A stretch of DNA of 64,000 bases, taken from Epiperipatus broadwayi (Eukaryota > Onychophora > Udeonychophora > Euonychophora > Peripatidae). The notes under the pieces are model-generated. The model saw nothing but the letters and a program-made list of their open reading frames with translations, searched no databases and was not told the DNA's origin. Below are positions 36,857 to 50,564 of this stretch, one piece after another (position 1 is the stretch's first letter; each line of letters starts with the position of its first letter). The DNA lies in assembly GCA_028023455.1 (NCBI GenBank), contig JAQFVV010006293.1:4531127-4595126 (forward strand). The letters are read 5' to 3'. Both the position numbers and the translations under genes were made by a program.

Positions 36857-37920
36857 AGAGCCACTGTACATTGCTTGGCGGCATTGTTGCTGTGCAAAAA
36901 CACAGAAATATGCTTCTTACATGGTGAACATATGGCGTATAGAACGGTTCTGTTCATATTAGCCATTAGCAAGCTTAAATGGCATTGCACACAAATATTA
37001 CAGTTCACTAATATGCTTTGTGACACTATGCAAATAGTGCACACTTCACAAATCACTAGTGTATGATGTGAGAGTGTATGTAATTTAACTGGCTGTAGCT
37101 CTTTTAATGTGCATTTGAAGTAATAATCTTAGACCCCAGCTGACGTACTATTACATACTAATAATTGTGAACCTGTCCTCACATTTCCCTATACAGCTTG
37201 GAAGGTGAAAAAAATTAGAAAAGGGTAAGGCCAAACATCATTTCTCAGAATTCATGTGAATAGGCACGTTTTCGCGAGAAGAACTATGAGACAAATTATA
37301 AGCTTGGTTTGATCAGAGTAATGCATCTTTTGGATGATCCTTTGGATCAATAAAATCATCGTTCTCCTCCTGCACATTCCAAGACTGCAAGCTGAAATTT
37401 AATTTTATGGAATTTAATTTAATGTGGGATGATTAATTTGTTAATCAAGTATTTTTTTTTTAAATTTTGTTTAAACATTTAATTTACTATTAGAAGAATA
37501 ATGTACATTTTTAAATCAAAAGAAAAGTGTTTTGTTTTTAGCAATTAATGTAGAATGCTAAGAATGATGCAAACTTGTCTGAGATTGCACATTGTTTTGG
37601 AAATTATAAGCTTGGTTTGATCAGAGTAATGCATCTTTTGGATGATCCTTCGGATTGGAAAAACTATTGGTCCCCTCCTTCACATTCCAGTGCTATGCAC
37701 TGCAATTTAATTGAATGGAATTTCATTTAATTTGGGCTGATTAGTTTGTTAATCAAGTGTTTTTTTTAAAATTTTTGTTTAAACGTTTCATTTACTATTA
37801 GAAGAATAAAGTATATTTTTAAATAAAAAGAAAAGTGTTTTGTTTTGTCCCAGCCCGGAAATGTTATATTAAAACATTTTTGCACAGAAACAGCATCGCC
37901 AAGTGATATACAGTGGCTAT
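36857..37920. mobile_element. TTAA-flanked non-autonomous DNA transposon
   Basis: Inverted terminal repeats of 44 bases (36857-36900 and 37877-37920; I count 35 of 44 identical) start A(G/T)AGCCACTGTA and end CTGTGCAAAAA. TTAA lies immediately outside each (36853-36856, 37921-37924). TTAA target duplications are characteristic of piggyBac and Kolobok superfamilies; the termini do not decide between them. The interior is non-coding and holds two direct copies of a ~250-base segment (about 37292-37545 and 37604-37845) beginning ATTATAAGCTTGGTTTGATC. Confidence 0.78.
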
Positions 37921-38059
37921 TTAATAAGAACCAAAAAATAATAATAAAATAATTGAAATAATAGATTTAGTATTATTGGAAGTTAAAGTATTTATGATAT
38001 TAATAAGAAAATGTGTGTGCATGAATGTTTATTTAAAAAAAAAGAGAATAATAATAATA

Positions 38060-40720
38060 CATGCATTGCATAACATGATTAAACCTATTTACAAGCATTT
38101 AAAACAGAAGCTTCAAACACATCAACTCTTCAACCCACCTCCCAATTATTTTGGACCACCTGAAACAAATACACCATTTACCACTAATGAATTTGCTTCA
38201 AGATTTGCCATTCTGCCAAATGCACATCATCCAAGAACTCATGGTATACCAAAATTTGTGTATGAGCACCTTAGCCATACAACTACTCAAGTGTTATGTA
38301 ATCTTGCAAACTATCTCTCACAGAAAATATACAACATTGAAAATTTTTATTTAATTGAGATAGTACATTTAATAAGAAACCAGCTCCAGTAACCACCCTT
38401 AATAACATTCAGCCTATCTCAACAGGCCCAATAGCCATCAAGATCATTGAGTAATTCATTAAAGACAAGATTGAGCCAAATTTGTTTCCTTTGATTTTAC
38501 TATTCCAGTTTGCAAGAAAGCAATCATCAACAGGACAACCCTCCTTTTCAAAGCTGTGTTGAGCTCAGTGTGGGGCCAAAAAAATATAGCCCAGTTGCAG
38601 TTCAAACAGAAATTGAGTCAGCTTTTGATTCTATGAAAATTGAGATAATAATTGAAGTGTTGGCTGCCACCACAATACCTCATATTCTTCTATATGTTTA
38701 TAACCAATTTGCTGCTGAATTGAGAAATACGTATTACACTCAGCAGCAAAATTCTGTATCTTTCACTCCAACACAATCAATCTCAAAAGGATCCCCCCCT
38801 GAGCTCTTTACTTTTCACTTTCTATATCAACCCTCTATTAGAGAAAATCCAGGAAACATTCATTGGCATACAAATACCAAACACATCTCAGCAGGTAACA
38901 TGTATCACTTATATGGATGACATAAAATGTCTTCCTCCCATCAAAAAAAACTCCTAGTGGCCTTGCATACAATACTACAAGAATTTGCAGCTACACATAA
39001 ACTCAGGATCAATCTAAATAAGGCTGCAGTTTGGTATCTTTATAAAACAAAACAATACACAGGCATATACGGAGGAAACCATTTGCCTTTCTGGGATTTC
39101 CTTTTTATATGAGTGCAAGTGCAATGAGAATAAAAATCCAAAACAAATTCAAAGAAGAAATAGAGCAAATCACTACTAAACTCTCAAAGGTATATCTCTC
39201 AATACCCTCCAAAATCCAGTTGATTAATTAGCTAATCACAACAAAAATCACCTATTACTCACCCACTGTCAATTTTTTTAAATGTTTTATAAACAAAATA
39301 TCTTCTCTTTATGGTAAGCTTTTGAGGCAGAAGAAAACAGTGTCAGAATATGCAAAACAGCTTATCAGACCATCCATCACAATGGGCTGGGACTTCATAG
39401 CATTTATACTTTCATCTACAGAAGGCCACAAACCTAATAGTAGCCACAGTCAAACACTTTCCAATGCTTGAATGCCCAACAACAGATAGGCCCCCCATCT
39501 ATGACCAACTATCATCAATCATCAATTATATAAAAACTATGTCCCCACAGATATCTCTTCAAACAATATACAAATACTCATACTGGCAAATTTACTCATT
39601 AATCCAACTAAATCCAAACCATGACACCAATCTGACAATGCATAGAATCAACAATAAGCAATTACTCAATAAGTTTAAAAAATCATCTCTGGATCCAAAA
39701 TATTTTAATTTTTTGTTGAGATTAAACCTGCATGCACTGCCCATGAAATATTTTCTGAGATACCAGAGACTGTACACTAACATAGATCATTTTTGTCCTC
39801 TACGCCACAGGGCTGAAGAAACACAGCAACAACTTTTCTATCTTTGTCCAGCACTAAACAGAAATCACTATATCATGACAAGAGCCTATAGACAATGTAA
39901 CATTATCTTCAGACAATCTTTAACTCATATTACAAAAGCTCTATCCCATCAGTCTATGCAGCCACTTTTCTGCTTTATGCATACTGATGCACTAGGTGCA
40001 CATTCATCTTAGGTAACAACAAAAGGTGACATCCATCAACATTCAATTTCAAACTGGCAAAATCATGAGCTAGAGACAATAAAATTGCACATCCAGACCT
40101 TTTTGCAGCAATCTGGTCATTGATAACACAACAATCAAATGTCTAAGGTGGCTCCATATAACTGCCAATCTGTGCCATCAACCAAATATTTTTGTCCAAA
40201 AGATGTGACATGTATCTACAAATAAAAATACAGAAAATATTGTTTTTGATTGCATACTATTGATATAGAGGACTGGAACAACAAAATCAAGACACAAATC
40301 CTGGAAAACAAACAAAATCCAGCACTGCAATAGATATATAAGTTTATGTTTGCAATTGAACAATGATAAGCACAAGTCTTTTGAGAACTCATAAAACAGA
40401 AAGTAATGCTCACAAATTTAAAGTATACATATGTATTTGTACCTCCCTTAAAGGCATTTGCAAAAAACATATCCAAAGAGAAATTAGTAAATGAATAGAC
40501 TAACTATCATGCCTACTCCAAAATTTATAATTCTAAAAAAAACATATTCAACAAACCCAACACTCTTTAAATACCCCCTCCACATTTAGGTTTTTTTTGT
40601 TCCATCACATATACACACTTAAACTTGCTCCATTCACTAGCAATGTAAACATATGTATACGGAGTGGCTTATAGAAAATGTAATCTCATGGTCATCAATA
40701 AAGTTTTTTCTTTGAAACAT
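38060..40720 (+). mobile_element. YMDD-type LINE copy B, 5'-truncated
   Basis: Plus-strand copy of the LINE family whose longest member is at 44367-49500. It starts within the region before the RT domain and runs to the 3' end, closing with AATAAAGTTTTTTCTTTGAA and a (CAT)n/(AAT)n tail. Frames are broken throughout. Confidence 0.82.
38090..40012 (+). pseudogene. Reverse transcriptase remnant of LINE copy B
   Basis: Successive open pieces in changing frames. 37976-38392 holds the RT N-terminal part (...PRTHGIPKFVYEHL, matching HPGPQGIPKFVFKYL in copy A). 38510-38920 holds the EIESAFDSMKIE block (family D-I-E-A-A-F-D-S). A second frame at about 38899-38945 reads TYMDDIKCLPPIKKN, the catalytic YMDD. 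39464-40012 is the C-terminal part with the zinc-finger-like CPLRHRAEETQQQLFYLC (first C-x2-C lost). At least three frameshifts and internal stops make it non-functional. Confidence 0.8.
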
Positions 40721-40772
40721 CATCATCATCATCATCATCATATAATAATAATAATAATAATTTTATTTATTT
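40719..40772 (+). repeat. (CAT)n(AAT)n tail of LINE copy B
   Basis: Trinucleotide run directly after the conserved CTTTGAAA 3' end, then a short A/T-rich flank before the next insertion. Confidence 0.8.
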
Positions 40773-40798
40773 ATTACAAAACAAACAGGAAATGTATA

Positions 40799-42545
40799 AT
40801 CATCATCATCATCATCATCATCATCAACAACCATTATCAATCCACTGCAGAATGAGTCTCTCCAAGTTCAATTCACCTTCTCTTCTCCACATCACCCCTG
40901 CACACTTTCTTATTTCATCCATACATCTCACATGTGATCTTTTTCTGGGTCTTTTACAATCTCTTGGAATCCAATTTAAGATTTGAATTGTCCATCTATT
41001 ATCATCTCTTCTAGAAATATGTCCAGCCCATCACCACTTTAGTCTTTTAATTTTTTCATTGAGGTCAATAACACCTGCTTGTTCTCTTACTCATACATTG
41101 CATTTTCGATGTCTTCTTGTTACTCCCAACATGCATCTTCCAATATTTTTTTGAATAGTCTGAAATCTCTGTATTGCTTTTCTATTAAGTGTCCAAGTCT
41201 CAGATCTGTAAGTAAGAATTGGTAAAACACATTTACTTAAATCATTCCTTTTCAAAGTCATGAGATATTTCCTTTTAGTTTCAAGTTATTTCTACCAAAA
41301 GCACTTCAACCAAGTTTAATTCTATGATTAATTTCATCCATTATGTTTCCATCTGTATTAATAATCTGACCAAGATATATGTAGCTGTTAACTTCTAACT
41401 CATCATAATCAGTATTCATTTTCATATTTTGAGAAAATCCATTGAACATTACTTTAGTCTTTTTAATATTTATCTTTAGTCATATTTTTCTATTTTCATC
41501 TGATAACTCCTGCAACATTTCCTGAAGCTCTAAAGCATTATTTGCAAAAACAACTTCATCATATATGAAATCTAAATGACTTAAATAATCTCCATTTACT
41601 TCCACTCCTTTAGATTCCCATTTTAATTCACATAATACTTTTTGCAGCACTGCTGTAAAAAGTTTTGGAGATATGGAGTCACCCCATCTCACACCCTTCT
41701 CAATGTTGACTTTTCTAGTATCATTATATAATCTAATTGTTGCTGATGTATTTTTATAAATATTCTTTAAAATATGACAATATCCTGGATCTATATCTTG
41801 ATGATCCAATGCTTTAATCACTGAAGAAATGTTTATAGAATCAAATGTCTTTTTATAATCTACAAATACAAAGCATAATGGCAATTGATATTCATTTGTC
41901 CTTTCTATAACTTCTCTTAATACTTGAATATGATCTACTGTACTAAAACCACTTTTAAATCAGGCTTGTTCTCTTGGTCAGTCGAAATCCAATGTTTTCT
42001 GTAGAAGAGTTGTAATGATCTTGGTAAAAATTTTGTACAAAACTGATAAAAGGCTGCTAGGTCTGTAATTTCTAATATCTTGTTTATCAACTTTTTTAAA
42101 TATTAATATTTAATACTGCATTCTTCAATCATCTGGTACATCTTTATTATTTAGACATTTTGTATATAACTTTGCTAAAAAAATTTCTATTTCTTCACCT
42201 TCTTCTTTTAATATATCCATTATAATTCCATCATCACCTGGAGCCTTTCCTTTTTCCATACATTTAATTGCACGTCTCACTTTTTCATTTAAAATTCTGG
42301 GCAATTTGGAAGATGTAATAGATATAGAAAGTACTTGTTTTTTTATTATTATATAATTCTTGATTAAAATCTTCTACCCATTTTATGATGTCATCTCTCT
42401 TTTTAGTAATAATTCCATCTTTTTACTTATTGCAGATATAAATTTCATACCAATACTAAAATGTTGTTTTACACTCTTGAGCTTTTGTTCTCTTTTACAG
42501 CTTTTCTTGCTAGTTCTCAGGTATACTTTCTTATTTCATATTCAA
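40799..42545 (-). mobile_element. Twin-primed RTE insertion, 3' part
   Basis: The minus strand matches the intact RTE from about codon 415 through the stop, 3' box and (ATC)n tail (40799-40826). The frame 41480-41884 preserves FVDYKKTFDS and KGVRWGDSISP, but FADD reads FIYDE. Left flank GAAATGTATA (40789-40798) reappears at 43705-43714 after the inverted 5' part, so the two parts are one insertion bounded by a 10-bp target duplication. Confidence 0.88.
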
Positions 42546-43709
42546 ATCATGGCCCTTATTTTCAGGAGGCTGTACAGTCACTAACCAAGGGAATGGTTGG
42601 TGGTCGAAGGTGGAGGGTGCTATGAATCACTTGATTGCAGAACCAGGCTGCCATTTGTTGATGACTTATTATTTAGGTACTTACAACTGCAGATCACTTG
42701 CAAGTGAAGGAAGATCACAAGAATTATAAGAAGAACTGTCTTATATTAAATAAGACATTATTGGACTTTGTGAACTTAGAAGAAAAGGTGAAGAGACAAT
42801 TGATTTAAAAAGTGGACATGTACTATATTATAAAGATACAGATATTGGAAATATAAGTGGAGTAGAATTCATTATAAATAAAAAGTGGAAAAACAACATT
42901 GTCAAGATTAATGGTTTATTCGACAGAGTGGGAAGATTAGTTATACAACTTAATAGCAGATACCAAATGCAGATAATTCAGGTTTATGCCCCAACAAGTT
43001 CTCATCATGATGAAATAGCAGAAAATTTTTATATGGATGTACAAAAGGCTTTTGATCAGAGTAAACAACATTATAAAATTGTTATGGGAGATTTTAATGC
43101 TACAATTGGTAAACAAATGAAAAATGAAAATGCTGTAATTTTGGTTATGGTAATAAAAATGAGAGAGGATGTAGACTTGTGGAGTTTTCAGAAAAAGAAA
43201 AACTGAATATTATGAATGCATTCAAATGAAAGTACAGCAGAATTGGATTATATTTTGATTAACAGAAAATACATATTTCAAAATTGTAATGTTCTTAATA
43301 AATTTAACACAGGAAGTGATCATCGATTAGTAAGATGTAAGATGTGTTAATGCAAAACTAGAGAGACAAAAATTATTAAGGAAAAAAATATTTACAGTTG
43401 ACATTCCTAATCTTCAGAAATATTCTAATGAATTTAAATTAGAACTGACAAATCGGTTTCAAGTATTAGTAGATTTTGAACGTGATTCAGATTTGAATGA
43501 AATTAATATGAAAATAACTGATACACTTTTAAAAACTGCAACAAAGATAGCTGGTAGGAAAAAGCAGCAATTGACCAGTAAAATTTCTACTGAGACTAGA
43601 GAATTTATGAAAAAAGAAGGAATATGAGGATATACAACAATGATGCATTAAAAAGGATTGAATATCTCAAATTTTGTAAAATGGTGTGGAAAAGAGTTGA
43701 ATATGAAAT
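42546..43709 (+). mobile_element. Twin-primed RTE insertion, inverted 5' part
   Basis: The plus strand matches RTE codons about 17 to 418: PGGC-like start, YNCRSLASEGR, LGLCEL-like block, VYAPTSS, VMGDFNATIG, GSDHRLV. It is inverted relative to the 3' part at 40799-42545. Both parts share 13 bases at the break (42533-42545 and, inverted, 43697-43709) with the same two differences from the intact copy, so they come from one RNA template. Several frameshifts; 42928-43206 is the longest open piece. Confidence 0.88.
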
Positions 43710-43714
43710 GTATA

Positions 43715-44267
43715 GTGAGATAAATTGAGGAATTTAAATATAACAATTAACAAACATTATTAAAATAGAAAAAGTATAAATATAGCAAAAAATATTAAAA
43801 ACACACAGATATTACATTTGGCAATTCATCTACAATAATAAATAACTACCATGTACAATATAAACAATAAATAAAACTAATATTTAATATAATAGAACCA
43901 ATGCCATAAATGCTTTTTAAAAATCAAACAACTAGTGTTCATTAAATTCACAGAACAATCTCATACAAATATATTAACCAATTTGAGACAATTATAACTA
44001 AATTGCTTTTTACTGGAAGTTTTAGGAGAATTAGGTAAGGCCACCTGATATTTAATAGATAAATAAGTATTTACAACATAAGATGTAATATCCAAATGAA
44101 TAATAAATGTCAAGAATTACTCTATACTGATACAAATGAAAAACATCTAAAATATTATAAGTCCCATAAATATCTCTTAACAGATGTGCTACCTGATCCA
44201 CCAAAAATGAAATGCATTGTATAATTCTATAAAACAGACAAAGTAGTCATTGCAAAAGTAGAACAGT
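43715..44267. other. AT-rich spacer
   Basis: Pre-insertion flank of the RTE. No gene recognised. Confidence 0.55.
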
Positions 44268-44275
44268 AGTTGTTG

Positions 44276-44309
<34 letters not shown>

Positions 44310-44366
44310 CATCATCATCGTCGTCGTCGTCATCATCATCATCATCATTATTATTATTATTATTAT
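44268..44366 (-). repeat. Compound trinucleotide tail of LINE copy A
   Basis: Read on minus: AAT, GAT, GAC, GAT, AAT and AAC runs in blocks, starting directly after the conserved TTTGAAACATC 3' end. The blocks look like successive slippage and point mutation of an original short tail. Confidence 0.85.
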
Positions 44367-44649
44367 GATGTTTCAAAGCAAAACTTTATTGAGTCTAAAA
44401 AGTTAAAGAGTCACATCTAGTACTATATTGATTTATTACAAATGCAAAACAAATTACAACAACTTTCAGTATATAAGTCTTTATCATTTCGGCATACTTT
44501 CTTTCTTGTTTTAAATTTGGTCTTCTATTTAGTTCAGTTTATGCTTGCATCTCTTTGAAGTTGGAAAAAATGCTGATGTTGAAAATGTCATCATCTATCA
44601 TATTGGACTTTATATTTTATAGACTGGATCTTTGTTTCAAGTGTGATCA

Positions 44650-47600
44650 TGTGGCTGCAAACACATCTGGCTGAGCTAGGATGCTGTCTCTTTTTCTGAA
44701 CAGTTCTAGTTTTATTGAATATGTTGCTGGGTGGCATCGAGGGTTATTAGCAAGCGCAAAAGTGCATCTGGTACACCAGTAGGCATAAAGGCTGTATGTT
44801 GCTGCATGAATAGTAGGGATGTTGCCTTTTTTAAATGTATTTATTATTACATCAATTGAAATGATAGCCTTTCTGTATGTGGTAAACATTGGTGACATAT
44901 TGTTTCTAGGGCACTGCAGAAATAAAGAAAATGATCTTGTGTCTCTTCTTCTCTATGACATAGCCCATACATGGGGTCTATAATTTTATAGAATCTATGA
45001 AATCTAAGGAAATATGTTGTGTGTAGAGCATTAAAATTAAGCTTAAGTTGAAAGTCAAATAATTTTGGTTCTAATGACCATTTTCTGAATTGTTGCAGTA
45101 GTTGCCTGTTGTCTATTCCAAGAACTGATGGATGTAGATTAGGTGTCTGGTTTGGGTATAGTATATTATAAATGTCCCAGAGTATACTTGTTGTCATTAT
45201 TTAGTGATATTTTGTTGTATATTGGCTTGAGTTCTTCAATCAGTGTGGATAGATATCCATATAAAGGGGGTAGTCTGTCTGTGGCTATTATACTGATTAC
45301 ACACTCCAGGTCTGGAAATTTTTTTATGGTTGCTGTTATTAGATTTACTGATTTCTGTGTGTAAAAAAACATTGATTGTATGGAGTCCAAGTCCATTTCT
45401 ATGTCTGCTCAGATTTTTTAAAGAGATTGCCACTGTCTTTCTCTTACATATTAGTTTGTTACAGATTGATGAGATTTTAGATATGAATGTTTTTGCAAAT
45501 TTGATTATAGGTGTGTAGTAGGTAATTTGTGTAATTATAAGTTGATTAAATAGTGCTACTTTTGTATATATTGACAGGTATGACTTTTCAAGTGAGGCTG
45601 TGATTTTTTCAGCATCTTTTTTTAATTTATTTTGAATTTTTTGCCTCATTCCATTGGTTCCAAGGTAGAATGGGAAACCAAGGAAAGCAGATGGTTTACC
45701 ATTAAACATCTCTATACAGTGCTTGCCTGTGTATATTGACCATGCAGCAGTTTTATTTGTGTTAATTTTTAAATTAAAATTTGAGGTATAATTCTTGATT
45801 ATCTCTTGTAATATGGGGAGATTCTTTTTAGAGGGGAGGAAAACGGTTACATCATCCATATAGGCTATGCATGATATATTTAAAGCAGTGTTTGGGATTT
45901 GAATGCCTTTTATTTTTTTCTGTATCTCTATTAATAGAGGATTTATATATATTGTAAAGAGCAAGGTTCTGAGGGGGAATTCTTGTGGGATGGATTGACT
46001 CGGTCTGAAGGATGGTGAATTTTTCCCATTCAATGTGATGTGAATTTCATGGCTGAGTAGCAGATTGGCTATTATATATATAGTAGGGATGGAGGTATTG
46101 TTGTTTTTTTCAGTACATCTAATAATTTGGCTATAGGCACTGAGTCAAATGCTGCTTCAATATCTAGTTGAACTATAATTGGTGCATATTTCTTTCTTTT
46201 TTTTACTACTTCGATTATTGTTTTGTACATTAAGGCATCATGGCCAATGGATGATCCTTTTTTGGCATATTGTGCTGATGATAACACAGGAAGTATGTGT
46301 TGTTCTATTTTCTCCTTTATTACTCTTTCAAGAATTTTTATTCCTAAAGGTCCCATTGAAATTGGTCATAGATTAGATAAAGATGATATTGCTGTTGGTT
46401 TTTTGTTAAATGGAACCATGGTAATTGGGTATAGACTTTATATGTTGTAAATTTCTTTGGATATGTAATTGGCTAGATCGCACAGGTATTTGGCTGTGAA
46501 GTGACTAAGATATTTGAACACAAATTTTGGAATTCCTTGTGGTCCTGGGTGACATGTGTTTGTTATTGTTGCAAGTTGAAATACAATGTCAGTTGTTTTT
46601 ATTGGTGTGTCTGTTTCAGGGTCTTCAAATATGTCTTCATTTGTATGTACACTCTTTGTTTTTGCAGTTTTTTTTAAAGTGTTGATATATTGCATTTACC
46701 TTGTTATGTCCAGCTGTTATAGAGTCATCTATTTTAAGTGCCATAGGCACTCTGACTGTGGATGGGGTATCCCAGTGCCCACCGTATGTATGCTCTGGTG
46801 GTGTTGTGTAAGGTATATATTTATATATTTATTTATTGCTACATATTGCTTTAGTGTGTTGCATGTATTGTTGTACATTTCTGTAAGTTTTTTAATTTGT
46901 GTTTGATTATCTGTAGTTGGTTTGGAAATGATTATTCTTTTATGTAGTTCATCTGCCAAAGCTAATAATCTGGTGGGGGATGTTGAATTGCAAGCAATAT
47001 GATTGATGTTGAAAGAAAGTATATTGATGAATGCTATATACTTGTGTATTGGATTGAGTGACATGTTTTGATGCTTTGGGAGCATTATATATGTTTCTGA
47101 AGATAGGAATTCAATTGTTTGTGCTGGAAGAAGTATTCACATAGTCTTTTTGAAGGACTATTGTTGTATTCTGTATTTTTGTTAGGTCGAGGGTGATGAA
47201 CTGGGCAGCATGATCTGAGATTATAGATAGTCAGAGTTCAAGATTAAAATAATGATGAAACATTGATGAGTAGAAACACAAATCAATAAGTGACTTATAT
47301 CTATTGTTATTAAAAAATATTGAGTTTGATGGAAGAAAACCTTCAGCACTCATAAGTGAGATTGTTATTTAATGGATCCATTTGGTGACAAAAAGTTTGG
47401 TAGGTTATGTTGAAATCTCCCAGAAGTATTATGGGATTTGGTGTTGTTGTTAGCATTAAATTTATTGTTGCTATTATTCTGGAGATGATGACAGGGCCTG
47501 GTGGTATATAGACAAATACTATGTTAAGTGTGATATTTTTATGATGGAGTGTTATTATGATAAGATTAGAGTCAATATATATAATTTTAAAAGAATCAAA

Positions 47601-47843
47601 AGGGCAGTTGTGGAATATAATTATACCTGTGCCACTTGATGGTGATGATGATTGCCTTGAGCAGGCACAAAACCCTTGGCTGACTAAATATTTTGAAGGA
47701 TCAATTTGAGAGCTGCTGTATAATTTTGTTTCCAATAGCCCCAGTATGTGTGGTTGTGTTGTATGTAACCATTTCTTGAGTTCAAAAAGTTTTTTGATGG
47801 CATTTAAGCCACTAATGTTTAGAGATCCAATTTTTATCTTCAT
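44650..47843 (-). pseudogene. LINE copy A ORF2 (endonuclease/RT), broken
   Basis: The APE endonuclease starts MKIKIGSLNISGL and keeps LGLLETKLY, VFVYIPPG and LLGDFNITY (47343-47843). The following SDHA block is present near 47215 after a stop. The RT is spread over several frames: NTCHPGPQGIPKFVFKYL (46438-46695), QLDIEAAFDS (46072-46356), AYMDDVTVFLPSKKN (45236-46033). The C-terminal finger is MYGLCHREEETQDHFLYFC (44847-45197), where the first cysteine of the C-x2-C is lost compared with copy C (PLCMLCHRDEETQDHF). YMDD replaces the FADD usual in LINEs, and copy B has the same. At least five frameshifts or stops. Confidence 0.85.
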
Positions 47844-47906
47844 GTTACAGGATAATTTTATAACAGGGTATTGATACATATTGATTTTTTAATTCTAAAT
47901 TTTTGT

Positions 47907-49468
47907 TTATATTGCAGTAGATGGATGCTGATACATATGTAAGACTTTGTAGGGTTTATTATCAGTTTTCTTCTCATTTAATATTGGTTCAGACTCTATA
48001 CAGGCAATTTGGGTTGAAACTGAACAGTTGTACATTTGTTGTTGGCTTAAATCCATTTCTATTTCATCATTTTCTAGGTAGTATATGTTTGATGAGTTGT
48101 GATTTTGGTGTTTTTTTTGCCTTTTTGGATTCATGGTTTTTCGGTGGTCTACCTGGCTTTCTTTTCCCCTCTGGTGTATTCTCTTGAATGGGTGAAAGAG
48201 GGGGTTCTATTGCATCCATTATGTTTGATGCAGTTTTGTTTATTATGGTAGTTTGTTTTATTATTGATGTCTTTATATTATCTAGATTTATATTTTTTAT
48301 ATAGCTGGGTGTGTTTATTTTCTGTTTGTTGATTTTTACTTCATACACCTTTTGGTTTATTGAGATGCGGATCCTGTGATGTAGTTGCTGCATTTTGTGT
48401 TGTGGTTTTTTGAGAGTTATTTTCGTTTGAATCTTGGGTGTCTGGAATTGGAAATTCTGCTCCATTATTATTTTTGTTTATGGGTGTTTGAACCTGTTTT
48501 TTCCGGTTTCTATTATTGGGTTGTCAATGGTTGTAGTGTTATTAGAAATTTTATTTTCATCATCAATGGGTTGTTCTGGGGAGAGGATTTTGGTTTGCTC
48601 ACAGTGATTGCCTTTTGTGTTATTGCATTGAGTTGCTAGGTGGCCTCTCTTTCCACAGCCAAAAAAATGTGGTTTATACCTCTTATGTGAAGAGAGAGTG
48701 TTGCTTCTTGATTTGTAATTTGTGTTGGGATCATGGCAGCATCTACATTTTTATGGAGTTTTATTTTAAATTCAAAATGATTACTACATATCGATATAGG
48801 TGTGTATTTTAAATATATTAGCTGTAGGGCAATTACTTTTCCAAATGGGTTTATCATTTTTTGAAAATCTTGTAAGTTGTATTTAAGATAAGTATTTTTT
48901 AGCACTCCCCTAATAATATTTTCCTGGTTTTCATCTATAATTATGAGTGCGTAATTATCGAGTGCTAAAATAGTGGATTGAAAACATTCTTTTTCCTGCT
49001 GAGTATAAAAATCAATGGTTATATATCACGAATTTGGATGGTCTGCGATACAAGAGATTGTTATAGTGCATTTTGCATAATTGCTTCATATAATAAAGCT
49101 CTTGGGAAATGATATAATGAGCATTGATTATCAGTTACTGCAAGTACTAGCAATGTTGGTGAAAAAAACCTGCAAAATGTTTCAAATAACATATGAGGCA
49201 TTGTATTGTTAAAACAGTCCATCACATTTTCAAGTGTTTCTTTTGTCCAGATTGCTGCTGGAGGTTGATGTTCTTCTTGAGTGTGTAGATCAAGATTTTT
49301 TATATCATTTGTATTTGTTCCTCAGAAACACGGTATTTGGGTTGGTGTTGTAATATTGCTGTTACTTTTAAGTATTTTTGCATAAAAAATAGGCGGTGTT
49401 AAAACTAATGATGTTGTTAATTTTGTATTTGTGCTTAGCTTGCTCATGCTTGACTGGGCAGTAGCCAT
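47907..49468 (-). pseudogene. LINE copy A ORF1 (gag-like, zinc knuckle, AT-hook), broken
   Basis: ATG at 49468 begins MATAQSSMSKLSTNTKL. A stop occurs after about 48 codons and others follow. 48636-48905 reads the nucleic-acid-binding region common to LINE ORF1s (FQKMINPFGKVIAL...). A shifted frame at about 48617-48662 gives a CCHC zinc knuckle, FFGCGKRGHLATQC, in which the expected first cysteine is phenylalanine (TTT for TGT). The C-terminal part (48067-48465) is lysine-rich and holds KRKPGRPPKN, a good AT-hook. Role: RNA/DNA-binding chaperone of the retrotransposon particle. Confidence 0.7.
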
Positions 49469-49661
49469 GATTTATTATTCTGACTCAAGTCAGTTTTTTT
49501 TAAAAAAGATATGAATACACACACTGATATTTTTTAAAAAATATTCTATTAATCTATTATATGATTCAATTTGTCCTGTATTATGTTTGTTTTGTGAATA
49601 ACAAGTTGAAACAAAAGAAAAATTTAAATACTTACATTGGAGAGCTTAAGGATTGCTTCTT

Positions 49662-50560
<899 letters not shown>

Positions 50561-50564
50561 TTAG

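Larger units (their letters stand above)
44367..49500 (-). mobile_element. YMDD-type LINE copy A, near full length
   Basis: A two-ORF non-LTR retrotransposon of about 5.1 kb on minus: ORF1 from ATG at 49468, ORF2 from about 47843, and a 3' end with CAATAAAGTTTTGCTTTGAA. The C-terminal zinc finger, gag-like ORF1 with zinc knuckle, and APE endonuclease suggest the broad Tx1/L1 or I group, but I cannot place the clade without a phylogeny. Both ORFs are interrupted. The exact 5' end is uncertain (49480-49560). Confidence 0.82.
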
